From positions 4,340,001 through 4,404,000 of the forward strand of contig OX344764.1 of assembly GCA_947034895.1 (NCBI GenBank): a stretch of DNA of 64,000 nt, in the 5' to 3' direction. Of the stretch, positions 22,007 to 33,560 are shown one piece after another (positions within the stretch are counted from its first letter, which is position 1; the number at the start of each line of letters is the position of its first letter). Made by a program: the position numbers and the translations under genes. The DNA comes from Rhytidiadelphus loreus (taxonomy: Eukaryota; Streptophyta; Bryopsida; Hypnales; Hylocomiaceae). Under the pieces are notes generated by a model. The model did not search any database, was not told the origin of the DNA, and saw nothing but the letters and a program-made list of their open reading frames with translations.

Positions 22007-25000
22007 ATGGACGACTACGGGGACAGGTACCCCGTGGTGCAGCAGCCGCGAAAGTATGGCGTGCTGAAAAAGAAGAAGAGAGTGGACATGGAGCCTGAGC
22101 CTTTTGTTCCCGTGGTGCAGCAGCCGGCGTCTCGAGGTCACGGGGTTTTGAAGAAGAAGAAGCAGCAGAAGATGGTGGAGGTCGGACATATCGAGGCGTC
22201 GCCAATTTACGAGCCTCCAGTTTTCGATCCTCCGCCGCCGGTGTATGATCACCCGCGGTCTGGGGTGCTGAAGAAGCGGAAGATGACCAAGCCTCCGAGG
22301 CCTAATCTTGTTTTGAGAGGTGAGATTAGTATTTTGCTTACTAATTTATTTCATTACTCGTGATTGATGATTGGATCAGTAGTTTGAAAACATAATGTAA
22401 GTTGAATATACAATCAAAAGTGAAGAGGCTTGTGATGCAGCGATTTTGGCTATTTCGGATTGCTGGTGCGGTTTCGGATTGTTTTTTGTGTTTTGGCAAT
22501 TGAATTTTAGTTGCGTGTTCGCTGCAGTGGATGATTCGGCCACGGAATCGGAAGGCGATGGCAATGCGCGAGAAGTTACTGTTGCAACGGTGGCACCAGC
22601 AGCAAGGGCTCCGAAGAAAGAGCCTCGTGCGAAGGGAGTATTGAAACGGAAATCGGTCAATCTCGAAGGTCAAGTCAAGAATGAAGTGACTCCTCCTCCT
22701 GATCATCCTCCCGTTGTGGAGGTGCAGCAACCTAAAGGTGAAATTTCGTACTTGTATGCTCTGGTCATCTTGGCTCTCACTGTCATACAGATTAATCATC
22801 TGGAATTGATATTTAATGTTTGTTGTTTATGATGTAATGCCATATGTTTGGACTCAACGTTAATGTGCATCTGCTCTGGTCATGATTATCGCTGGATACT
22901 GGAAAGGGAGATACGAAGATGTCTCCTTTGATTTTTTGCAATCACTTCGGTTGGGAAAAGTAGCAGAGAGACGGTATTGTTCGAGTTAAAGGCTAGCAGG
23001 ATCTTTTCATCAATCTGTTGAATTATTTAGGGCGTGGAATTTATTCAAAATTCCTCTTTAGTAGGTTTAGGTTCTGGTTACAGAACTTTATGCTCAGTTT
23101 AAACTTGCTGAGTTAAATAGGAGATTGATTATCGGATTAGAAAATTGATGCTGTTAATCGACATGTCTTTCGATCTCTTCTGATTGACTGTTTTGGTGGT
23201 GGTGTTGCAGCTGGTGATAGGAGAAAGACTATGATCAAAGACCTGGCAGCATCCTATCGGAACGATTGCCAAACTTACTGCAGACAGCTCTTGCAACTAC
23301 AGCGTCAATGGCGACAGGTCTGTTGCTTCTCACTTTTTGTGAATCCCAGAGGTCACAGTATTATAAAGTCTGGTTTATATATCTATTAATTCGCTGTAAT
23401 TCGCCGTAATACCGAGATGAGTCCTTTGGCAGTAATGCGCTCAGTGATTCGTTAAATAATCTACTCTTAAAGCTGTATTTGGTTGCTCTTCATCGAGTTC
23501 GAAGCGAATTCAATACCTCTTAGTTTGGTTATTTGAAACGCAGGAAGTGTAGAGCCGCATGATAATCATGGATGTTGAGTTGAAACCAGAAACTGATGCT
23601 TCATGATGGTTTGTTACACTAATCAGCAAGAAATACCAATTCTTCCTCAAGCACCAGCAGAAACTGAAAACACTCGAAGGTCGTCAGTGTCCAAGAAGGA
23701 TGGTTCACGTAGAGGTGCAGCTGGGCGGAAGCCGAAAAGCGCTAATGGTGCAGTCAAATCAGAAGGTATAGTTTCTTTAACCTTGTTGTAACGTTTGACA
23801 GTGCAGAGGGCAATAAAAATTGATCATTTTGGGTATTGTGCCTGTGAATCACCGACATGCATTCTATGCTCTGTCCTGATAACTTCGTTTTTTTTTTCAG
23901 ATAACGATGAAGCTCCAATGCAGCTAGTGAATGGCAAGATGCCACTACGTAGGCGTGTGGGATGGCGAGCTAATGAACGCGAGGCGCTTCGACGAGGATT
24001 GCTGATGTTTGGTTTGGGGAGATCTGAAAAAGTTCGAAGCATCATGAGAACTCTGCTGAAGCTTTCTCGCCATGGTCTTGGAGACATAGCGGACTCATGC
24101 TGGGAGTTTGTGAAATGTTGTGGAACCTATGCAGAGCCCAAAGAAAGGGAGTATGCAGAGAAACGATTACTTGACGCCCAGGACCATGGAATAGAGATGG
24201 GTAAGCATAGAAAGGTCTTATGCTCTAGACCGATGCCTGCTGTCTGTTCTGTCCGTTTTTCGATCGATAGATATTTACTAAGATGTTTTACGTGCAACTT
24301 CTTCTGGGTCAAGTAATTTTCTTCGAGTGCAGTGATTCACTATTTGCTATCAGGCGTCAATGCTGGCGGAGTTCACTTCTATACCGTTCTTTTCCTCTAA
24401 AGATAATTTAAGAAACAATAACGTTCTGTTCCTAATTTTCTGGTCTCGTATTAAACCTGGACATACTTGGATGGTCCTCATATATCAAGCGTTGTTTTTT
24501 AACTTACCTTACTCAGTGCAAGTGCTGCTGGTCTAATGAAATCCCATAACCTTGCTACACAGTCCTTGTCTGAAATCTGTTCTATATGCAGTTTGTTTTT
24601 GGTAATTCCATGGATTCAGTGATTCAGTGCTTGGTGACACTGTTCTAATAGTTTTTGTTTGGTGCCGCTATCACAGGCCCAGAGGTAACCGAGAGAGTGG
24701 GCGAGTTTGACAAAGTGGAGAAAAATGCCTCAGTCTGGCTGAAGCGATTGAAGCTCCTGGATAGCCTTGCGGACGTGGTTAGAATTTGTGCAAATAAGGA
24801 GACTCGTGAAGCTGCATATAGAGCTATCGATCTATTGAGAGATGCCAGCGTCCCTCACGAAGGATGGGGAAGAGAAGCGGACTTGGCTTTGCTGGCTGGA
24901 GTTTACAAGCATGGTTTTGGCAATTATGAGTCTTTGCGCAAAGATGAGCAGTTTGCAGAGACTTTTACAAGAGCATTCAGTGCACCTGGTCTAGCTGTAA

Positions 25001-28000
25001 GTAACCACATTTTTGACATGTCAGAATAGCTAAGCGTGCTTTTGGCTTTACACTATACTAACAATTGGACATTTGTGCACATAGACTTCATGTGCAAGCT
25101 GTTGCATCAGACCTCTCAGTTCTATATTGAGGTTTCAAAGTAATTATGAAGCCATTCTGTATTTCATTTATTACTTCAAATGTCATGATATTAGGTTGGT
25201 GTGGTGCAAGTTGGTTACCCGGTTGGTGGTGAAGTCTCCGCATCACGATGAACCAATGGAATTATGAGTACTAATTATTCTAGAGGAGCGCTAAAAGTCA
25301 CATCCGGTGCTTTTTTTCTCAGGATCTTGGAGGTAGTGGTGGAGATGATATAGATCTGCAACCGTCTAGCAGGTTCGGCAATGAATAATCATTTTTCTTG
25401 CTTGCTGTGTGGTTACCACTGATATGGGTGTGAAGCAGAAGGATCGTTCACCTTACATCCTAATCTACGTAGCTTTTTGTCATGCTCCTTCGTGCAACCC
25501 ACACCTATGTTTCCTCCTGATTTAAATATTCTTTTCTTGGTTGTTTTGGTGGATTGTAAGGCACATCGCTTGATCTGATCTCTGTGTTCTTTATGCAGAG
25601 AGAAACCGGATTGGCCAGATGCAAACACTTTGACACGCAGACTCAAGCGTCTAGTGGATCATATTACTCGAGTTGGTCAGCAGGTACATGCTTCCTCTTC
25701 ATGTGTTCTAAATTGTTCTGAGTAGACATCCTCACATTCTTAGCAGTAGAATGTTGGTACTTTTATTTGTTTTTTGCTTCCCCACTACCTTTCAAACTGG
25801 AGTCTTTAAGAGAAGTCATCTACTTGTTCCAGTTATGTTCTTCTGGTTGACGAGTGAACTTGAAATGGACCACCTTGCACAATATATCATGGCTTTTTAG
25901 TGGAGCAGTGTCTTATTTGACCTTATTGTTTTTAAGGAACCTTTACTTTTGGGTTATTGAAGTGACGGTTTTACCTGAGAATTCCCCGTAGTAGTTTAAC
26001 TAGGTCTTTACCTTCATCCATGCAAGGTGAGATGTAGAAAGAGGTTGGTTATAAGAATGATGCTTATTTTGTTTATCTTGAAAGGTATTCAAGTGTGCGG
26101 TAATGAAGTGATTTTTTGAGTAACCGAGGGCAACATTTCCACCCATGTGCAGCTTCTCATGAGTTTTGTTTTTGCTGAATCTGGCATGTATATGTGACTT
26201 TCTCAGGCAAACAAGGCGCCTAAGGCTTCTGAAACACCGCATGTACCACGGTCACAAAAATGGAGCAAAAGGGACAAGATGGAATACCTTAGACAACTGA
26301 TGCGTTGGGGCCTGCCTCTGGTATTAATCCTCTGTTGAATTCAAGATTTTGATGTGCTTCTTATGTTTGAGCCTTTTGAAACTAACTTCTAGTTGAGCTG
26401 CTTTTCTCTTAAGGATTCATTTCTCTTAGAATTTGCAATGATTGAGGAACAGAGGTTTGTTCATATAACGCATGCCTTCAGTATTTGAGGGTTCAGAGGG
26501 AGCTATGAAGCTCTACCCAGCAAATCGACTTTCTCAATTTGAATATTTGCCTAGTAACGGGTGGGAGCAGGTTGAAGAGGGCTATGATAGTGATTTCTCG
26601 ATGTGTCATCGTTGTTAGTACTGAGTTGCCAATTTTTTTTGTGAATTATGTTCGGCAGGCACCGGGGAGAGGTAAAGTGAGGTGGCAACTGTTGACAGAG
26701 AGATCGAGCAATACATCTCTGAAGAAGCGAGATGATAGTAGTCTGGAAGCCTGTTATCGTGATATTTTTAGGGAGATGAAGCATCTTGTGGATGGTCCTG
26801 AAGCTGGAATGGAGGATGGGATGGAGAAGTCTAATGGCAAGGCAAGACATAGTTTAGAAAACCTACTTCTTTGTAGCAGCAGACCTTGTAGTCACCTACA
26901 AAAAATTTCTACAGTGTTGTTTTATTATCTCTTAGTTTAGTTTCTTTCAAGCACTTCTGGATGATCTGTTTGGTTCCTGTATTACTGTGTTGGATAGTTT
27001 TCATCAAAGTTTTCCTCTTTAATGGCAGAGAAAGAGAAATTCTGCGACAAAGAAGCCTGCTGCTAAGACTCCAGCGTTTAATGTTCTTGAGCAATCGGCA
27101 TTTAGTCCAACTGTCCCTCAGGAATCAATTGGACCTCCTATCCTGAACGAGAAAAGCGCGGTGTGTGTTCCTTCGCTGTACTTAATTATTGTGAGTGCAC
27201 TTTCTTAATTTTGAAATGCTGAAGTCAAGTAAGGCGCTAGTTTCATTGTTACACTTGCTATTCCTTTTTCAGGTTAGGTTGAAAGAGCGACTGGATCTGC
27301 TCGATACATTGCGGCAGGTGCCAGAGACTCTTCAGGATGAGGATTGGGACACCTTAGGCCTTGCTTTGCATCATGGTCATGATATGCCGTCTTGGTGGGA
27401 GGCTGGCTACCATGACAACTCACTGGTCAAGGTAGCAAGCTAAACCTTATTATGTACTTGATGCTATTTGATCTTAGACACGATGTTATCAATCTAGAAG
27501 TTTATCGTTTTGGGGTTTATTTTGAACGCGATGATTAGCTAATGTCTGCTGCGTTCGAGCTCTCGCTGCGCAGGGAGTGCTGCAGTATGGATATGGGTCT
27601 TGGGATGAGATTTTTGCTGATGAAAGCCTGGGTTTCCCTGACGATATTGGTAAATCATCTTCTCTTACATCCGACGCACACTTGTGTTAAGTGTTCTCTG
27701 GGAAGAAGAGCACGCAAAACTGTTTCATCTATCTTATCTCCATAATTTTTGCCCTTTTTCATAGTTGAAATTAAAGAAGTCTACCATTTAAGGCCTTGAC
27801 ATCCGAAGATTTTAAAGATGAGATTTTATTTTAAGCCTCACTGAAGTTACCAATGTCTTTGTAGTGAATTCTTGGAAAAATTGCCTTTCTATTTACAGTT
27901 AACAGGCCAGTTTAGAATTCTGGTTTGTTTTCTTTTGGTTCTTTCTTATTCGGTTGATTTCCCATCTATTTTTGGCCTGCTTCTCATCTCCTATAGATAC

Positions 28001-29699
28001 GTTTCGAAATTTTCATCTGGTTTTGACCCGAGCAATGCTGCTATTTGTGGCAGTTGTGAGGGATCCGGAAGATGGACCACCGGCCTTAGCGAAACCAACG
28101 TCCAAGGCGTGCATAAAGAGGGTGAAGTTCATTGTGAACAACTTGCGACGCTACTTACGCAAGCTCAAGGTAACGAAGTTTATTTTTATTTTTATTTCTG
28201 ATAGAAGCTGTCAGAGTAGTACTTTAACTCAATAATTCAAAGAAGAAAGTTTCTTATATTGTGAACCTTCAGGTGCTGCAACCACCGCGGAGGAAAAAGT
28301 CCACTCCTGAAGTGAAGGAGCCGAAGGAACCGAAGGAGGTGAAGCGTTTTAAGTATGCCCGTGCAGTGGAAGTCGCTCGGGATTCTTCGAGCAGACCTAT
28401 TTTGCCTCTTGTTTTGACTGATCGTCTGAAGCTAGCACATCTTGTAAGTGACCGATCTTTGAAGTTCCGGTGGGTCTTTGAAGATTTCTATCATGTGCCC
28501 ATCAGCATTTTGTAGCAGCCTTAGAATGTGGTGGTCATGGTAGATTATTACTGCCGCATCACTGCAGGCCTCGCAGTTGATGCAGTTTTGACCATTGTAT
28601 AAAAGAATCCTTACCAAACGTGGGAAACTCTAATTCCCTTTAGCTGATCATTTCTAAAAATTCGTTTCAACAGGGAAGAATCGAGCCAGATAGGCCAGGG
28701 TTTCACACTGAACGCCATATCTTCCCTATTGGATTCACAACCCTCCGAGATCATGCGAGTATGATTGATCCAAACGGACGGACAATCTATACTTGCACTA
28801 TCATTGACACTGGGGGTCCAGGGCCTATATTTCGTGTACATCCTGAAGATGACCCTAGCATTCGGATAGAAAGAGATTCTGCCTCTGGTGCGTGGGTTGT
28901 TGTATGCGCTGCTGTAAACAAAGTGCGGGGCATTGAACGTGAGAAGGTTAGTTCTTCCATCGGTTAATCCTTTTGCCTCTTGTGGACTACTTGTTTTACT
29001 GGGCATTGCGTTCCTTCGTATGACCTTGAAGTCGTATTCAATTACGGTTGATGCAAGTGCTGGTTGAATTTATTGCTGTTTTATGGAGAATGAAAACCTG
29101 TGTCGGGATGAAATATTTGCAACGTCAGTTTTCAGGTTAGTTCTGTTGATCTTGTAGACCCTTTGCTGTTTCCTTTTGGGAACTCGATTGTTTAGAACGA
29201 GCTGACATCAAAGTATGGGGCTTTTCAGGTCACTGTAAGCGGAACGGAGATGTTTGGGCTGTCCCATCCAGAAGTATGTCGTTTGATACAGGAGTTGCCC
29301 GGGGCCGAACTCTGTAAAAATTTCCGCCCTGAATTATCCTTTTCTAGGTTTGGTCCACAGGTGGTGGCAAGACCGTCTGGCGAAGAGTTGAGCCTATTAA
29401 TGCATTCCGGCAGTACATTTGGTGGAGAGATGGACCGTGTGTTGGGAAGGAGGCCTGCTTTACCTTCCTCAGATTTTGAGGTGGATGAAGGCGGCAGCGG
29501 GAGGGATGAACTTCCTCTGTCACTTTGGCACGTGAAAGCCGTGGAGCCCAGACGAGGGAAAACGCTCCTTCGCTCTCCGTCACAACAATATCATGCAAAC
29601 CAATCTCTGGAATTCGATGAAGGAGACGAAGAAGAAGACGACGAGGAGAATGAGGAAGACGAGAATGGAGATGGAGAAAGCACGGACGATGATGACTGA
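22007..29699 (+). CDS. Nuclear protein: CHD6-9-like C-terminal SANT/SLIDE region fused to FYRN-FYRC, no ATPase
   Basis: Seventeen exons join in frame to 1,072 residues: 22007-22319, 22528-22737, 23211-23317, 23627-23765, 23901-24200, 24677-24996, 25323-25372, 25599-25683, 26207-26320, 26659-26841, 27029-27160, 27273-27431, 27574-27649, 28054-28169, 28273-28443, 28674-28946, 29229-29699. Introns are GT-AG except intron 10 (GC-AG). Residues 1-150 are basic with four GVLK motifs. From 277 (GWRANEREALRRGLLMFGLG) come SANT-like, linker and SLIDE-like segments. They include WGREADLALLAGVYKHGFG (420-438), DWPDANTLTRRLKRLV (484-499), KWSKRDKMEYL (526-536) and WWEAGYHDNSLVKG (692-705). This order matches, from memory, the region after the ATPase in animal CHD6-9. 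FYRN is about 842-880 (FPIGFTTLRD to GPIFRV); FYRC is about 895-950 (SGAWVVV to FGLSHPEVC). The tail (about 1042-1072) is Asp/Glu-rich. FYR domains occur in chromatin proteins such as trithorax and JMJ14-type demethylases. Chromatin binding is inferred. Exon 4 has the weakest acceptor. Confidence 0.85.
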
Positions 29700-30750
29700 G
29701 AACGAGATTCGAGATTAGCGGCAAATACAGATTCTTAAGAAGAGCCTCCATTGATAGTTGTGATACAAGCTGCCCAGCAGCCTATCATTACAAGTTGGTT
29801 GGCCTGCCAATAAGTGATTCTAATTAGCCCGAACTAAATTCGGAAGGTACCAAGGATGTAGTTGCAGCTCACTTTCATTCACAGTTGCTGTTGGTGTGCA
29901 TAGATTTCTCATCTTTTGGCTTCTCGACAGCTCTCTGTTGATAATTTCACTGAAGTTGTTTCACTACATTGCACATGTAACATCGTTTAGCTGCAGAGAG
30001 AGTACACCCGTTCAGGCAAAAAGGTATATAGATATCCAAACATTGCTAATTCTAAACCTAGATTCATATCTAGGATGAGATCTCAATGGCAGAGTCTGTG
30101 ACGTCCACTAGTACTTGCGCTTCCAAGACCGCTCAGGATCGTGGCCGTTGGTGAGGGGCGAGAGATGTCCGTGCAGTGAGGATGCTGCAGAAATCTAGGC
30201 CAGTGGAACGCAGCCTCGCACAGGCTGTACAGGAACTGCAGCAGTTTTGGTGTTGAGTGGCAGAAAATGGCTGACTGGCGCTGAGTATCATACGCCGGTT
30301 GCCAGCTGCGCTCCTGGCGGAAGCAGCAGCAGCGTTGATCGAAGAAATTGATAATCCTAATGATGAGAGGTAGCGAGACGCAGCCGCGTCCACTCCTCTG
30401 TTACACTCTTTTTGCCTACAATACCGGCTTCTGCTTTTTCCTTTCTCCACTATATTCCGTTTCCTATGCTGACTCTGTCACTCACACTCCCTCTGCCGAC
30501 GGTGCTCTTTTCGGTGCTTTTTGAGCTAGTGGGGAATTACGCTCTTTTCCCATAGATGTAGTCGTTGAAGCATTTCTAATGTTTGCTTGCAACTTTATTC
30601 CAGAATTTGAAAAGTAAGGTCTCATACGCTTGAGAAGCGCAGAACATTTTTGCTTATTTTCTTTTTTGGATCTCGTTGGAAATTACGCATTCCAAACTTG
30701 TTCGTTGAAGCCTTTGCGTGTTGAAGCTTTATTCCAGAATTTGAGAGTAA
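29700..30750 (+). other. 3' flank of the FYR gene and upstream region of the kinase gene
   Basis: The first 300-350 bases are the probable 3' UTR. A GC-rich patch at about 30,085-30,420 reads in pieces as protein-like segments (for example RSLAQAVQELQQFW and LLAEAAAALIEEIDNPNDER) broken by stops and frame changes. It may be a gene remnant or the kinase promoter. Just upstream of the kinase ATG, a segment containing TTTATTCCAGAATTTGA occurs twice, at about 30,594 and 30,728. Confidence 0.35.
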
Positions 30751-31767
30751 ATGATCACTAAAAACTCCTTGAGTGATTCCTCGCCCGTGAAGCCACGCAC
30801 AGTGGGCAACAAGTACGCCGTGGAAGGGATGGTGGGCAGTGGCGCATTGTGCCAAGTATACCAGGGCTCAGACCTGAGGAGCCACGAGGTCGTGAGCATC
30901 AAACTAGAAGACACAAGAACGGACCACGCTTTGCATCTGTTGCACGAGTCCCGGTTGTACAACATTCTGCGGGGCGGGAAGGGCGTGCCCAACATGCGGT
31001 GGTTCGGGCAAGAGCAGGACTACAATGTGATGGTGCTGGACCGATTGGGGCCCAACTTGTTGCACCTTTTTAACATTTGCGGACAGCGATTCTCGCTCAA
31101 GACTGTGATCATGCTTGGCTACCAGATGATCGACCGCGTGGAGTATGTCCACTCCCGGGGTCTCGTGCACCGCGACTTGAAGCCTGAGAATTTCCTCTTG
31201 GGCTGCGGCCGGCAAGGCAACCAGGTGTTCATCATCGATTTTGGCTTGGCGAAGGAGTTCATCGACCCCGAGACCCGGAGACACATCCCATTCCGAGAAC
31301 GGAGGAGCTTCACGGGCACGGCGCGGTACGCGAGTCGGAATCAGCACTGCGGGATTGAGCACTCCCGGCGAGATGACATTGAGTCTCTGAGCTACGTTCT
31401 CATGTACTTTCTGCGTGGGAATTTGCCCTGGCAAGGCCAGAGTGGGCAGCACCCGTACATGCACAACAAAGTGAAGATGGACACGAGCGTAGAGAAGCTC
31501 TGTGAGGGATTTCCCAGCCAGTTTGCAGAGTTTTTGCACCACGCACGGGGACTGGGGTTTCACGAGCAGCCTGATTACTCGCACCTGCGTAGCTTGCTCC
31601 GGGACCTATTCGTCCTGCAGAAGTTTCAACTCGACCATGTTTATGACTGGACGGTGTACTCGCAATCACTGCATAATGCGGTGCCCCAGCAGCGAGGGAC
31701 AAACCAGGCCCCGAATGTGCCAGTGTCGCACTTAGACGTACAGATGAGCTTGATGGTTCCAGGCTGA
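30751..31767 (+). CDS. Casein kinase I-like protein kinase, intronless
   Basis: A single uninterrupted 338-codon frame covers a whole CK1-type kinase domain. Visible elements are the catalytic Lys51 (VSIKLED), alpha-C Glu66, HRDLKPENFL with Asp142, and DFG at 163-165. The CK1 signature RHIPFRE, then TGTARYASRNQHCGIEHSRRDD, and LRGNLPWQG follow. The glycine loop is degenerate: VGSGALCQVY replaces the usual GSGSFG, so the third Gly is Cys34. Family members are Ser/Thr kinases with a long variable C-terminal tail; here only about 50 residues follow the kinase domain. Plant CK1 genes usually have many introns, so the lack of introns suggests a retrocopy, although the catalytic residues are kept. 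The stop codon TGA at 31,765 lies at the edge of DNA duplicated from the neighbouring FYR gene. An active but diverged kinase is likely. Confidence 0.85.
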   Translation: MITKNSLSDSSPVKPRTVGNKYAVEGMVGSGALCQVYQGSDLRSHEVVSIKLEDTRTDHALHLLHESRLYNILRGGKGVPNMRWFGQEQDYNVMVLDRLGPNLLHLFNICGQRFSLKTVIMLGYQMIDRVEYVHSRGLVHRDLKPENFLLGCGRQGNQVFIIDFGLAKEFIDPETRRHIPFRERRSFTGTARYASRNQHCGIEHSRRDDIESLSYVLMYFLRGNLPWQGQSGQHPYMHNKVKMDTSVEKLCEGFPSQFAEFLHHARGLGFHEQPDYSHLRSLLRDLFVLQKFQLDHVYDWTVYSQSLHNAVPQQRGTNQAPNVPVSHLDVQMSLMVPG

Positions 31768-32785
31768 TGATATTGGTAAACCATCATCTCTTCACATCTG
31801 TTAGTCTTGTATTTTAGCTTTCATTTTTACCTATAAGTGCCCAAATGGCCCGAACTCCCCAAAGTGGTCTCTTCATTATTTAGAGGAGTTGAAATATCTT
31901 GTAGGAAGCTTTAAGGAAGGTAGCAAATGTACCAATAGAAAAAATAAATCATTACCTTACATTTTTGATTGATAGAAATAAGTTTTGAAAGTTACACTAC
32001 TTGACTATCAGATTCAAAGTAAGCTTTCTATTTTTAGCGTAGGCACTTGTGCATTCAGTTGATTTTTGAAGCGTGTCATGTGTTGCAATTCTAGTAAGAG
32101 AGTTTCTTACATTTTGAATGTTCAGATTATGCAACCCTACCGGAGGAAAAAAAGTCTACTTCTGAATTGGAAGTAGCCAAAAGGAGGTGAAGCGTTTCTC
32201 GTAGGTAAGCCTGCAAAACGGTAGTGGAAGTTGCTCGGGAATCTTCTAGCTGACCTACTTCGCTCTGGGTTTAACTGATCTTTCGAAACCTGCAATCTCG
32301 TGAGTGATTATCTTTTAGTCATGGCAGATTTGTGAATCTTCGTTTAGAATTATACCGTTGCTGTTTGGATGTCGTCTGATTCTTAGCTATGTACAAGTGC
32401 TGAATACACATCCTCGTACACATCAAATGCTGTGGACCACAGTAATTACGAGAGTAATATATATATTTTACAAATTTAGTGGCGCTTTTGACCACTGCTG
32501 CACTGAAGCAGTTTCCAGCCTCCTTGAATATTGTTGCTGCAAGCCACATTGATTTTCACTCACTGTAAACGAACACCCACAGGATATGGTGTAGTTTCGC
32601 GGACATTTTTTCTGATGTCTTGCTAAAATATGGTGGTTTAGTAAGTGCTGACATCCAGTTTGGGGCTTATCAGGTTGCTGCAAGCGGAATAGAGATGTTT
32701 GGGCTGCCCCATCCAGAAGTATGTCGTTTGATACGGAAATTTCCGACCTGAATTATCTTTCTCTAGATGTGGCAAAGAGTGGAAC
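31764..32785 (+). pseudogene. Decayed duplicate of the 3' half of the CHD-tail/FYR gene
   Basis: The sequence follows the neighbouring gene in order and orientation, introns included. CTGATGATATTGGTAAACC at 31,764 matches the exon 13/intron 13 border. The stretch at 32,101-32,299 matches the end of intron 14 and exon 15 (CGGAGGAAAAA, GGAGGTGAAGCG, GTGGAAG) with frameshifts and stops. The stretch at 32,645-32,760 matches exon 17 (GAGATGTTTGGGCTG, CATCCAGAAGTATGTCG) with an internal deletion. The FYRN-coding exon 16 is missing. Retained introns show a DNA-level copy, not a retrocopy. The open frame at 32,721-33,008 starts in this remnant and has no FYRC content, so it is not considered a gene. 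Confidence 0.85.
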
Positions 32786-33091
32786 TTCTGAAGGCTTTCA
32801 GACAATGCGTATGGACCTTGTGTTATTAGTCGATGCAGACAAGGGACTGATGCAGCTGAACTCACCTTCGTCATCCCTTCTGGTTGTTGGACCTCTGCGT
32901 TGCGTTAGAATTTGTAGCCAGAGTCAATCGCAGTTGGAGTTAATAAAGAGGGACTTCAACAAAGAAGGATGTAGACGTGCAATGCCACCTCAGGCATTAA
33001 ATTCGTGATGTAGAATTATCTGAAGAGAGCATTTAGGATTTCTCTGGTCAAGTCAGTTGTGGCGCACAAGGAATAAGGTAAACTCTACCCC

Positions 33092-33187
33092 ATTATGGAC
33101 AGAATGGGAGCAAGCCCATTGTGGTCAAAATTGTAATGGTGTAATGTAAACCACTAATATAATTCAAGCTCCCATTCTGTCCATAAT
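33092..33187. mobile_element. Short inverted-repeat MITE
   Basis: The ends are a perfect 20-bp inverted pair: ATTATGGACAGAATGGGAGC and GCTCCCATTCTGTCCATAAT. The interior (AGCCCATTGTGG, TAATGGTGTAATGTA, CCACTAATATAA) resembles sequence at 9,040-9,150, so this is a small family. No coding sequence is present. Confidence 0.75.
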
Positions 33188-33292
33188 ACTTCAAGTTATA
33201 AGATTCAATGCTTGGAATCTTTGGTCATGTGGAAGCAATTCAAAATTTTGTAAGAGACCATGCGCAGTTGTATTGGAATACTTCAAATTAAC

Positions 33293-33560
33293 AAAATTGG
33301 TCTTTTGGTCATGTATTCCAACACCAATAAAAAAAAATGCATTCATCATGGTCATTTAACAAAATTGGTCTTTTGGTCATGTATTCCAACCACCAATAAA
33401 TAAAAATGCATTCATAATGGTCATTTAACAAAATTGGTCTTTTGGTCATGTATTCCAACACCAATAAAAAAAATGCATTCATAATGGTCATTTAATAAAA
33501 TTGGTCTTTTGGTCATGTATTCCAACACCAATAAAAAAAAATGCATTCATAATGGTCATC
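33293..33560 (+). repeat. Four-copy tandem repeat, 67-69 bp
   Basis: TCTTTTGGTCATGTATTCCA recurs at 33,301, 33,369, 33,438 and 33,505. Each is followed by ACACCAATAAA or ACCACCAATAAA, an A-run, ATGCATTCAT.ATGGTCATTT and AAAATTGG. Copy length varies only in the A-runs. Confidence 0.9.

Noticed and set aside
22341..22799. 152-codon minus-strand frame
   Set aside because: It lies antisense to exon 2 and introns of the CHD-tail/FYR gene and has no protein features.
29250..29699. Acidic C-terminal frame as a separate gene
   Set aside because: It continues in frame from exon 16 through a good acceptor at 29,228 and completes the FYRC domain, so it is the last exon.
30904..31584. 226-codon minus-strand frame
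   Set aside because: It is a shadow of the GC-rich kinase coding sequence, which carries all kinase motifs on the plus strand.
32721..33008. 95-codon frame after the kinase
   Set aside because: It begins within the decayed exon 17 copy in a shifted frame and contains no FYRC motif; part of the pseudogene region.
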